A DNA stretch of 6,671 nucleotides from PNC22 sp035654175 (GTDB taxonomy: Bacteria > Planctomycetota > Phycisphaerae > Phycisphaerales > UBA1924). The position numbers and the translations under genes are program-made. The notes beneath the pieces are model-generated. The model was given only the letters and a program-made list of their open reading frames with translations. It had not been told where the DNA came from and ran no database searches. The DNA lies in NCBI GenBank assembly GCA_035654175.1, contig DASRXL010000020.1:1-6671 (forward strand), given 5' to 3'. Of the stretch, positions 1-5,143 are shown one piece after another. Numbering within the stretch: position 1 is the stretch's first letter; the number at the start of each line of letters is the position of its first letter.

Positions 1-1232
1 ACAACTCCGATCACAAGCCACACGATGAAACCCGCGCGGAAGGTCCCCCGGGGCAGCACCAGGCGCTTCCGCTGATACTCGAAAGCTGCCCGCGCCGAGA
101 GAAGCGCCACCGCCGGGTACAGCGGCATCGTGTAATGCGGCAGCTTCGTGAACGACAGCTCGAAGACGATCCACGACGGCACGAGCCACGCCAACAGGAA
201 CGCCTCCGGCCGGCGCGTCGAGCGGACGGCCCTGATCCGGCGCCACGACCCGCGCAGCCCGCGTCGGAACGCCCGCCCCACCGCCAAGGCCGTGAGCAGC
301 GACCCCGGCCAGAACAACACGACCAGAAGCACCAGGTGGTACCCCGGCGGCCCCCAGTGTCCCTCCCGTGCCGAGCCGGCGCGGCCGAGGACTTCCCCGT
401 ACACGATGCCCCAATACTCCGCGAAGCCCACGCGCTCTGCGACGAGGTACACCCACGGCGCGACGCCGCCGAGAACGACCAGCGCGCCGAGCAACGGTCG
501 CGTCGCCCGCAGCCAGCGGAACTCCCGAGCAAGCACGGAGAGCGACAGCGCGGTCAGCACGATCACCATGGGCGTGATCGGCCCTTTCGTGAGGATGCCG
601 AGCGCGGTGAAGAGCCACAGGAGAGGAGCCGCGGCACGCGGGGCCCGGAGTGCCCCGGCCCGCTCCGAAACGACCCCGCCCCGCCAGATCCGCCGCAACT
701 GCCACACTGCGAGCGTCGTGAACGCCACCATCACCATGTCCGCGCGCGCCTGGTGCGCCTCCCACACGAACACGGGCGCGACCGCCAGCAGCGCCGCCCC
801 GAGCCACCCCGCGCGCGGGTCGAACATCGCAAGGCCCATCCGCCACGTCGCCAGCACCGTCACGATGCCCGCCAGCAGCGACGGCACGCGGTACATCCAG
901 ATCGCGTCCCTGAGCGGGTCCCCGCCGGTGAACGCCGCCGCACTCGCCGCCTGGAGCCAGTAGATCAGCGGCGGCTTGTTCAGGCGGGGCTTCGACGCGA
1001 CCATCGGAACCACTAGCCCACCCGAGTGCAACCCCGCATCACGCTCTCCAGCCGGCAACGCCACACTCTCAAACATCTGCCGGCTCGCCTGCGCGAACCG
1101 CGACTCGTCGCGGTCCACCGGCGGGATCGTGAAGAACCCCGGCAGATACACTGTGCAGCACAGGAGCACCAGCGCGACGCCCCCGAGCGACCCGCGCGCC
1201 CAGCGAAGGAACGAGAGCCTGCGAGCGTCCAT
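1..1232 (-). CDS. ArnT/PMT-like membrane glycosyltransferase (3' end outside window)
   Basis: This frame is open from the ATG at 1232 to the window edge and gives 410 residues with no stop; the C-terminal part is missing. It looks like a polytopic inner-membrane transferase of the ArnT/PMT_2 (GT-C) family, which moves a sugar from a polyprenyl-phosphate carrier onto lipid A, protein or another envelope acceptor on the outer face of the membrane. Seen: a first hydrophobic helix (about 17-31), then the loop motif DRDESRFAQASRQM (40-53) with the acidic residues expected for catalysis; KPPLIYWL (86-93); RADMVMVAF (163-171); an ILTKGP motif (213-218); and KLPHYTMPLYPAVALL (363-378), typical of ArnT-type proteins. 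Many hydrophobic helices lie between. No Shine-Dalgarno site precedes ATG 1232; an in-frame ATG at 1256 would add eight residues. The start codon overlaps that of the divergent PAP2 gene, whose product could act on the same lipid carriers (inference). Donor and acceptor cannot be read from the sequence. Confidence 0.9.
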   Translation of the reverse strand, partial: MDARRLSFLRWARGSLGGVALVLLCCTVYLPGFFTIPPVDRDESRFAQASRQMFESVALPAGERDAGLHSGGLVVPMVASKPRLNKPPLIYWLQAASAAAFTGGDPLRDAIWMYRVPSLLAGIVTVLATWRMGLAMFDPRAGWLGAALLAVAPVFVWEAHQARADMVMVAFTTLAVWQLRRIWRGGVVSERAGALRAPRAAAPLLWLFTALGILTKGPITPMVIVLTALSLSVLAREFRWLRATRPLLGALVVLGGVAPWVYLVAERVGFAEYWGIVYGEVLGRAGSAREGHWGPPGYHLVLLVVLFWPGSLLTALAVGRAFRRGLRGSWRRIRAVRSTRRPEAFLLAWLVPSWIVFELSFTKLPHYTMPLYPAVALLSARAAFEYQRKRLVLPRGTFRAGFIVWLVIGV

Positions 1233-2091
1233 GTCGCGCAATCCGGGGTTCCGCATCTCGTGGGAGCATAATCGCGGCCTGGCGACGCCGATCCGCGCGC
1301 TGCACCCGCTCTGGGCGCTCTGGTCGCCCGCGCACCGCCGCCTGAACGATCCGCGGCGCCGCGCCTGGGCTCCGCCGCTGCTCTACGGCCTCCTCGCCGT
1401 CCTCATCCTCTGGCCGCTCGACGGGCGGCTCAGCGCCGCCATCGCCCCCGAAGGCCGCGCGGCTCCCTGGCTCGGCGGCGACCTCAGACGCGAGCTCGAA
1501 GCCCTCCAGCAGTTCGGGCAGGGCACGATCACCCTGGCCATCGCCGCCGCGATCTGGATGCTCGATCCTTCCCGGCGGAGACGGTTGCTCGATTGGCTGG
1601 CGGCGGTCGCGATCGCGGCGGCGCTCGCGTTCGGCCTCAAGATGCTGCTCGGCCGGCCCCGCCCCGTCCTGGGCGAGCCCGACCTCCTCCTCGGACCCTT
1701 CGGCATGTATCCCCTCGGACCCGGGCAGGGCATCGCCCACGCCTGGGAGTTCTGGCGGGAGGACGTCTCCAAGCTCTGGTCCATGCCCTCGAGCCACACG
1801 GTCTTCGCCGTGGTCGCCGCGGGCATGCTCACGGCGTGGTACCCGCGCCTCCGCGCCCTCATGATCGGGCTTGTCCTCGTCGTCGCCCTCGGCCGCCTGC
1901 TGCTCGGGGGGCACTATGCCTCCGACATCGCGGCGGGCGTCGCCGTCGGTCTGATCGCGGTGGGGCTCGCCCGCCGATGGCGTCCCAGCGGGGACGGGGG
2001 GCCGTCGCCGGCCTCTAGCACCGAACCTGCCGCGGCCGACCGGGCGGCTTACACTTGCCTCCCGCAGCCGGAGAGGTGTCCGAGAGGCTGA
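1231..2091 (+). CDS. PAP2-family membrane phosphatase
   Basis: A 286-residue integral membrane phosphatase of the PAP2 (type 2 phosphatidic acid phosphatase) superfamily. Members remove phosphate from lipid phosphates such as phosphatidic acid, phosphatidylglycerol phosphate or undecaprenyl pyrophosphate; which one applies here is unknown. All three catalytic motifs are intact and correctly spaced: K137-x6-R144-P145, PSSH (186-189, His189 being the usual acid/base), and GR-x5-H-x3-D (R222, H228 nucleophile, D232). Hydrophobic segments near 48-62, 98-110, 121-140, 190-205, 208-224 and 231-246 fit a six-helix bundle. The start is the only reasonable in-frame ATG; it lacks a Shine-Dalgarno site, and no in-frame GTG or TTG offers a better one. 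A tail after about residue 250 is rich in Pro, Ala and Ser and not conserved. The TGA stop lies inside the downstream tRNA-Ser, so the last seven codons double as tRNA sequence. Divergent from the glycosyltransferase gene, with which it shares a CATG. Confidence 0.92.
   Translation: MSRNPGFRISWEHNRGLATPIRALHPLWALWSPAHRRLNDPRRRAWAPPLLYGLLAVLILWPLDGRLSAAIAPEGRAAPWLGGDLRRELEALQQFGQGTITLAIAAAIWMLDPSRRRRLLDWLAAVAIAAALAFGLKMLLGRPRPVLGEPDLLLGPFGMYPLGPGQGIAHAWEFWREDVSKLWSMPSSHTVFAVVAAGMLTAWYPRLRALMIGLVLVVALGRLLLGGHYASDIAAGVAVGLIAVGLARRWRPSGDGGPSPASSTEPAAADRAAYTCLPQPERCPRG
2027..2055 (+). promoter_or_regulatory. Possible tRNA-Ser promoter inside the PAP2 coding end
   Basis: CTGCCG (2027-2032), 17 bases, then TACACT (2050-2055) resembles a sigma-70 type promoter. 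It would start transcription a few bases before the tRNA 5' end at 2070. The -10 is a fair match, the -35 is weak (3 of 6). It is proposed because the tRNA has no other intergenic space upstream; the alternative is co-transcription with the phosphatase gene. Confidence 0.3.
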
Positions 2092-2156
2092 AGGAGCAGC
2101 ACTGGAAATGCTGTATACGGGTAACCGTATCGGGGGTTCGAATCCCCCCCTCTCCG
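2070..2156 (+). tRNA. tRNA-Ser (anticodon GGA)
   Basis: An 87-base class II tRNA. The acceptor stem pairs GGAGAGG (2070-2076) with CCTCTCC (2149-2155), followed by discriminator G2156, as expected for a serine tRNA. The D arm has TCC and GGA around a GAGAGG-containing loop. The anticodon stem CAGCA/TGCTG encloses loop CTGGAAA, with anticodon GGA at 2104-2106, reading UCC and UCU. The long variable arm (TACGG-GTAA-CCGTA) is the serine hallmark, and the T arm is GGGGG-TTCGAAT-CCCCC. The 3' CCA is not encoded (CTT follows), so it must be added by nucleotidyltransferase. The first 22 bases overlap the end of the PAP2 frame on the same strand. Confidence 0.97.
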
Positions 2157-2165
2157 CTTCACGCC

Positions 2166-2222
2166 AGACCGCGCCGCGAGCGAGCCTTCCGGGCTTGTCC
2201 GCGGCGCGGTCTTCGGCGTTTT
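2166..2222 (+). terminator. Rho-independent terminator after tRNA-Ser
   Basis: A perfect 13-bp G+C-rich inverted repeat, arms 2166-2178 and 2200-2212, with a 21-base loop that itself holds a short AGCC/GGCT stem, lies nine bases beyond the tRNA. TTTT follows at 2219-2222, separated from the stem by TCGGCG, so the T-tract is short and offset; the stem is nevertheless far stronger than anything else nearby. It probably ends tRNA transcripts. Confidence 0.65.
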
Positions 2223-2356
2223 GCACCCCGCGCGGAGTGGTCGGCCGTGGAGGTGCGGGCGCGGGAATGCCGCGGCCCCTGGGGAGCACGCCCAGGCTGC
2301 GTGATCCCCGGCCGGCGGCCGGCAAGAATCTGGTCAGGAGCCCGGAGGGAGATCGC
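2223..2356. other. Intergenic stretch with two short hairpins, no gene seen
   Basis: These 134 bases separate the tRNA terminator from the 3' end of the leftward receiver gene. Two short inverted repeats occur: CCTGGG/CCCAGG (2278-2296) and CCGGCC/GGCCGG (2308-2322). Neither is followed by a T-tract on either strand, so they are not good intrinsic terminators for the receiver gene. Translated on the minus strand, the region shows no remnant of a helix-turn-helix output domain. Confidence 0.5.
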
Positions 2357-2761
2357 TCAGCGGGACATCCCGCGCGGGAACGAGACTTCACCCTGAGCGA
2401 CGCGCCGGATCACGTTCAGAACCTCCGACGGCGGCGCGAGCTTGTCCACGAACCCCCACGCGCCGGCGTCGATGGCCGAGTCAATCGTATTCTGATCGGT
2501 ATAGCCGGTGCAGACCACCACGCGGCAATCGAGAGCTTTCTGATTCAGTTCCACCATGGCCTCGAACGGGTCCGCGCCCGGCAGGCTGATGTCCAGGAGC
2601 ACGACCCGCGCGTTGACGTGGGCGAGCTTCTCGGCGAGATCGTCCGCAGTCGGGAGGGTTCCGACGCAGGCGAGGTCCGCCTGCGCATTGAGGAGATGCT
2701 CCCACGAGCGGCGCAGCGCGGGCTCATCATCAACGACAACCACACCGATCCGGTTATGCAT
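2357..2761 (-). CDS. Standalone response-regulator receiver domain protein
   Basis: A 134-residue single-domain receiver (REC, CheY-like fold) that would be phosphorylated by a histidine kinase. Seen: the acidic pair D11-D12 in VVVVDDEP, phospho-acceptor D57 in VLLDISLPG, switch T85 in VVCTGY, and K107 in FVDKLAPP. All conserved phosphorylation residues are therefore present. The sequence from helix 5 onward (IRRVAQGEVSFPRG) resembles the linker of NarL/FixJ-type regulators, but the protein stops there with no DNA-binding domain. It may act by protein-protein contact, as a phosphate sink, or be a shortened descendant of a NarL-type regulator (inference). No kinase gene is in the window. It lies 179 bases after the DUF421 gene on the same strand, so it may have its own promoter. 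No clear Shine-Dalgarno site precedes the ATG. Confidence 0.93.
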   Translation of the reverse strand: MHNRIGVVVVDDEPALRRSWEHLLNAQADLACVGTLPTADDLAEKLAHVNARVVLLDISLPGADPFEAMVELNQKALDCRVVVCTGYTDQNTIDSAIDAGAWGFVDKLAPPSEVLNVIRRVAQGEVSFPRGMSR

Positions 2762-2940
2762 GGAAGCCCCGAGGTGTCACTTGCCACGCGGCCTGGCGCG
2801 GAATGCGCACCGCTGACACAGCCTAGGGCGGGATTCCCATGCCGTCCAGAGCATTTCGGGCCGCCGGACAGATTGGCGAGCGGGGCCGGGCGCACCCGGG
2901 GGCGGGGCCGTTCCGCGCTGGCCGCTCGGCCCGGGCCGGC
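2762..2940. promoter_or_regulatory. Upstream region of the receiver gene
   Basis: 179 bases between the DUF421 stop and the receiver start, without a credible gene. The half next to the DUF421 gene is extremely G+C-rich (2880-2940) with several overlapping GGCC-type self-complementary stretches but no T-tract. Nearer the receiver gene, GTGTCA (2774-2779) and TGACAC (2814-2819) form a spaced 6-bp inverted repeat. I could not identify a convincing -35/-10 pair, so calling this a promoter region rests on position only. Confidence 0.3.
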
Positions 2941-3396
2941 TCAGGAGGTCGCGGCCCTCCGGGGGATGATCGAGATGCCTCCGCTGGGCTCCAGGACGGC
3001 GTGCTTGATGTCCTCCAGGCGCTCGAGCCCGTGGGCGCTCCTCGCCTCGTGCAGGATGTCCTCCTGGTCGATGCGTTCCTTCGCCATGCGGTCGTGCAGC
3101 ATCTTTCCGTCTCTGATGAGCACGAGCGGGAGACCCTCCATGACGCGCTCGAGGCCGTGGAAGCGCACCCGCAGCGCCGTGAGTGCGCCGTCCATCGACA
3201 CGAGGGTCAGAACGAGGATCGCGGCGTTGGTCAGCGAGAAGTCGTCGCCCAGGAGCGCCTGCTGCGTCGCCTCGCCGCAGATGAGGAGCAGGACGAAGTC
3301 GAACGTCGTCATCTCCGCCATCGTTCGCCGGCCCGCGAGGCGGAAGCAGAGCCAGACGACTGCGTAGATGCCCGCGCCGCGAACGATCATGTCCAT
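2941..3396 (-). CDS. DUF421 (YetF/YcaP-like) membrane protein
   Basis: A 151-residue protein matching the short form of the DUF421 family. Seen: hydrophobic helices near 7-20, 32-49 and 55-68; the family signature RLAGRRTMAEMTTFDFVLLL (19-38) followed by GEATQQALL (41-49); then a cytoplasmic alpha/beta domain with IRDGKMLHDRMAKERI, EDILHEARSAHGL, a DIKHAVLEPSGGISIIPR end. The family is widespread, including Bacillus YetF and E. coli YcaP. Its biochemical role is not established; links to membrane or spore stress have been suggested. The start at 3396 is supported by AGAGGAGT six bases upstream; ATG 3390 is less well placed. It follows the upstream small membrane-protein gene by 33 bases and is almost certainly in the same transcript. 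Confidence 0.93.
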   Translation of the reverse strand: MDMIVRGAGIYAVVWLCFRLAGRRTMAEMTTFDFVLLLICGEATQQALLGDDFSLTNAAILVLTLVSMDGALTALRVRFHGLERVMEGLPLVLIRDGKMLHDRMAKERIDQEDILHEARSAHGLERLEDIKHAVLEPSGGISIIPRRAATS

Positions 3397-3402
3397 TGGG
3401 CG

Positions 3403-3410
3403 ACTCCTCT
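3403..3410 (-). promoter_or_regulatory. Ribosome binding site of the DUF421 gene
   Basis: On the minus strand this reads AGAGGAGT, six bases before ATG 3396. It decides between ATG 3396 and ATG 3390 two codons later. Confidence 0.75.
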
Positions 3411-3429
3411 CGCGCTCTGCGGCGCGATG

Positions 3430-3921
3430 TCACGGGTAGACGAAGGTCGAGAACGACAGCGGCACGCCGTCGACTCGGATCGTGCCGGCGTGCAGGCCGG
3501 GGTTGCTTGACTGCAGGCGGAACTTGAGCATCGCCGGCGCGCCGGGGGTCGCGGCGAACTCGAACCGGCCGCCGTTCTCGCCGGAACGCTCGCTCTCCGG
3601 CGCGGGAGTGATCCCCTCGACCGAGACCGCGCGGAGCACGCGGCTCGCGATCTCGACCGCCACGGTCTCCGACTTGGCCGCGTCGAGTCGCACGACGAGT
3701 TCGAACGGCTTCTCGCGCCGCACGAACCGCTCATACTGCACCTGAGCGCCGTCCGCACCCGTGCTTGCGCGGCTCAGGGGGCCGCCCCCGAACACACCGA
3801 GGGCGGCGGAGAGGAGCACGATCGCGAAGACGATCCAGCCGATCCGCTGCGCCGCCCAATCCTTGCGCTGGAACGCCTCGTCCTCGGTGATCTGGGGTCC
3901 GGATTCAGTGCTTTCGGGCAT
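3430..3921 (-). CDS. Single-helix membrane protein of unknown function, partner of DUF421
   Basis: I do not recognise a named family for this 163-residue protein. It has a hydrophilic acidic N-terminus (1-18), a charged segment QRKDWAAQRIG (18-28), one transmembrane helix (about 29-45, IVFAIVLLSAALGVFGG) and a C-terminal domain of about 110 residues with alternating polar and hydrophobic residues, suggesting a beta-sandwich. With the positively charged residues before the helix, the C-terminal domain should face outward or the periplasm (inference). The final residues, GTIRVDGVPLSFSTFVYP, look like closing beta strands. The start at 3921 is chosen because GAGGAG sits six bases upstream; the in-frame ATG at 3927 directly abuts that site. 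It is the first gene of a two-gene unit with DUF421, 33 bases downstream, which points to a joint role in the membrane. It is divergent from the SDR gene. Confidence 0.88.
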   Translation of the reverse strand: MPESTESGPQITEDEAFQRKDWAAQRIGWIVFAIVLLSAALGVFGGGPLSRASTGADGAQVQYERFVRREKPFELVVRLDAAKSETVAVEIASRVLRAVSVEGITPAPESERSGENGGRFEFAATPGAPAMLKFRLQSSNPGLHAGTIRVDGVPLSFSTFVYP

Positions 3922-3927
3922 GGGCAT

Positions 3928-3933
3928 CTCCTC
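3928..3933 (-). promoter_or_regulatory. Ribosome binding site of the small membrane-protein gene
   Basis: Reads GAGGAG on the minus strand, six bases before ATG 3921 and directly next to ATG 3927. Spacing therefore favours ATG 3921 as the start. Confidence 0.7.
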
Positions 3934-4078
3934 GCACAAATGGGCACCACACCTCAGACGACGCCACGAGGGGCGCACGGGTTCGACGATTTTGGGTCGC
4001 CGTGCCCAGGGCACGCGCGCTTGTTCCGGGGTATCTGTTCGAGCGGTGAGGGTGCGCCCATGCAGGGGTGAAACGACG
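3934..4078. promoter_or_regulatory. Divergent promoter region with palindrome
   Basis: This stretch must hold the promoters of both the leftward membrane-protein pair and the rightward SDR gene. It contains a perfect inverted repeat CGTGCCC-A-GGGCACG at 4001-4015, a plausible operator for a dimeric repressor or activator. A second, wider inverted pair is GGGCGCAC (3971-3978) and GTGCGCCC (4052-4059), which may be chance in such G+C-rich DNA. No convincing -35/-10 pair was found. AGGGGTG at 4064-4070, eight bases before the SDR ATG, is its probable ribosome binding site. Confidence 0.45.
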
Positions 4079-5116
4079 ATGGATAGAGAACAAAGGCGGC
4101 TGTGGCTCGCCGCGGGAGGCGCGGTGCTCGCCGGCGCCGCCGTCGCGCGGGCGCTGCGGTACAGCTTCGCAGGCCGGGTGGTGCTGATTACCGGCGGCTC
4201 GCGAGGGCTGGGGCTGGTGCTGGCGCGCCGGTTCGCGAGCGAGGGGGCGCGGGTTGCGATCTGCGCGCGCGACGCGGAGGGTTTGTCCCGCGCCGCCGCG
4301 GACCTTCGCCGTCGCGGGGCCGAGGCGATGGCCGTGGAGTGCGACGTGCGGCGGGGATCGGAGGTCGAGTGGCTGGTGCGCTCGGTGATCGACCGATGGG
4401 GGCGTCTGGACGTGCTCGTCAACAACGCTGGCATCATCCGGATGGGGCCGTACGAAGAGATGACGCTGGACGACTACCGCGAGATGATCGACGAGTACCT
4501 GTTCGCCGCGGTGCGCACGGTCCAGGCGGTCGTGCCCCGGATGCGCCGCCAGGGCTCGGGTCGCGTTGTGAACATCTCGTCGATCGGCGGCCTCATCGGC
4601 GTGCCCCATCTGCTGCCGTACTGCGCGGCCAAGTTCGCGGTGACGGGGTTCTCGCGCGGGCTGCGGGCCGAGCTGGGCCGGTACGGCATCCGCGTGACAA
4701 CGGTCTGCCCGGGGCTGATGCGCACCGGCAGCCCGGTGCGGGCGCAGTTCAAGGGCAGGCACCGCGCCCAGCAGACCTGGTTCACCCTCGCGGGCTCGCT
4801 GCCGGGCGCTTCGGTGAGCGCGGAGCGGGCGGCGAGCGAGATCGTCGAAGCCTGCCGCGCCGGGCAGGCGCGGCTGGTCATCTCTATCCCCGCGAAGGCG
4901 GCCGCACTCACCGAGGCGCTCGCCCCCGGCGTGCTGAGCGCGGCGTTCGGGGCCGTCGATCGGGTGCTGCCGCGCCCGGGCGGCATCGGGACGCGCTGGG
5001 CCGAAGGTCTCGACAGCAAGTCGGCGCTCTCGCCCTCGGTATTGACCGCGCTCACCGCGCGCGCGGCGGAGCGGAACCTCGAGCTGCCGCCGGGGCGCCG
5101 GTGGGAATACGTGTGA
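4079..5116 (+). CDS. Membrane-anchored short-chain dehydrogenase/reductase (SDR)
   Basis: A 345-residue classical-type SDR, an NAD(P)-dependent oxidoreductase with unknown substrate. An N-terminal hydrophobic segment (about 8-26, LWLAAGGAVLAGAAVARAL) probably anchors it to the membrane. The Rossmann fold follows: cofactor motif TGGSRGLG (38-45), the acidic CDV at 88-90, NNAG (115-118), catalytic S168, and YxxxK with Y181 and K185. R64 after the second strand (ICARD) suggests NADP preference, weakly. The position usually held by the catalytic Asn of the N-S-Y-K tetrad appears to be Tyr140 (IDEYLFAAVRTVQAVVP). A C-terminal extension of about 100 residues after the core is longer than the common 250-residue SDR and is seen in anchored relatives of 320-350 residues. 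The start follows AGGGGTG by eight bases. It is divergent from the small membrane-protein gene and convergent with the alcohol dehydrogenase gene, with 27 bases between stops and no clear terminator. Confidence 0.94.
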   Translation: MDREQRRLWLAAGGAVLAGAAVARALRYSFAGRVVLITGGSRGLGLVLARRFASEGARVAICARDAEGLSRAAADLRRRGAEAMAVECDVRRGSEVEWLVRSVIDRWGRLDVLVNNAGIIRMGPYEEMTLDDYREMIDEYLFAAVRTVQAVVPRMRRQGSGRVVNISSIGGLIGVPHLLPYCAAKFAVTGFSRGLRAELGRYGIRVTTVCPGLMRTGSPVRAQFKGRHRAQQTWFTLAGSLPGASVSAERAASEIVEACRAGQARLVISIPAKAAALTEALAPGVLSAAFGAVDRVLPRPGGIGTRWAEGLDSKSALSPSVLTALTARAAERNLELPPGRRWEYV

Positions 5117-5143
5117 CTCTGCGCGACGCCACCGGGTGGGTGA

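Noticed and set aside
135..1016. Long rightward frames rich in Arg, His and Pro opposite the glycosyltransferase
   Set aside because: The composition is that of antisense G+C-rich DNA, with no domain resemblance, while the opposite strand encodes a recognisable membrane transferase over the same bases.
2278..2296. CCTGGG/CCCAGG hairpin as a terminator
   Set aside because: The stem is only 6 bp and no T-tract follows on either strand.
2308..2322. CCGGCC/GGCCGG hairpin as the terminator of the receiver gene
   Set aside because: It sits at about the right place but is followed on the minus strand by GGGATC rather than a T-tract; such repeats are common at this base composition.
1069..2391. A 440-residue leftward frame across the PAP2 gene, the tRNA and the terminator
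   Set aside because: It is antisense to a PAP2 protein with all catalytic motifs and to a tRNA, and its product is low-complexity Arg, Gly, Pro and Glu.
2839..3510. Rightward frame opposite the DUF421 gene
   Set aside because: It is a shadow of the DUF421 gene, with no signature of its own and a highly charged biased composition.
5117..5143. A bidirectional terminator between the convergent SDR and alcohol dehydrogenase genes
   Set aside because: Only a CCACC/GGTGG-like short stem is present, with no T-tract on either side.
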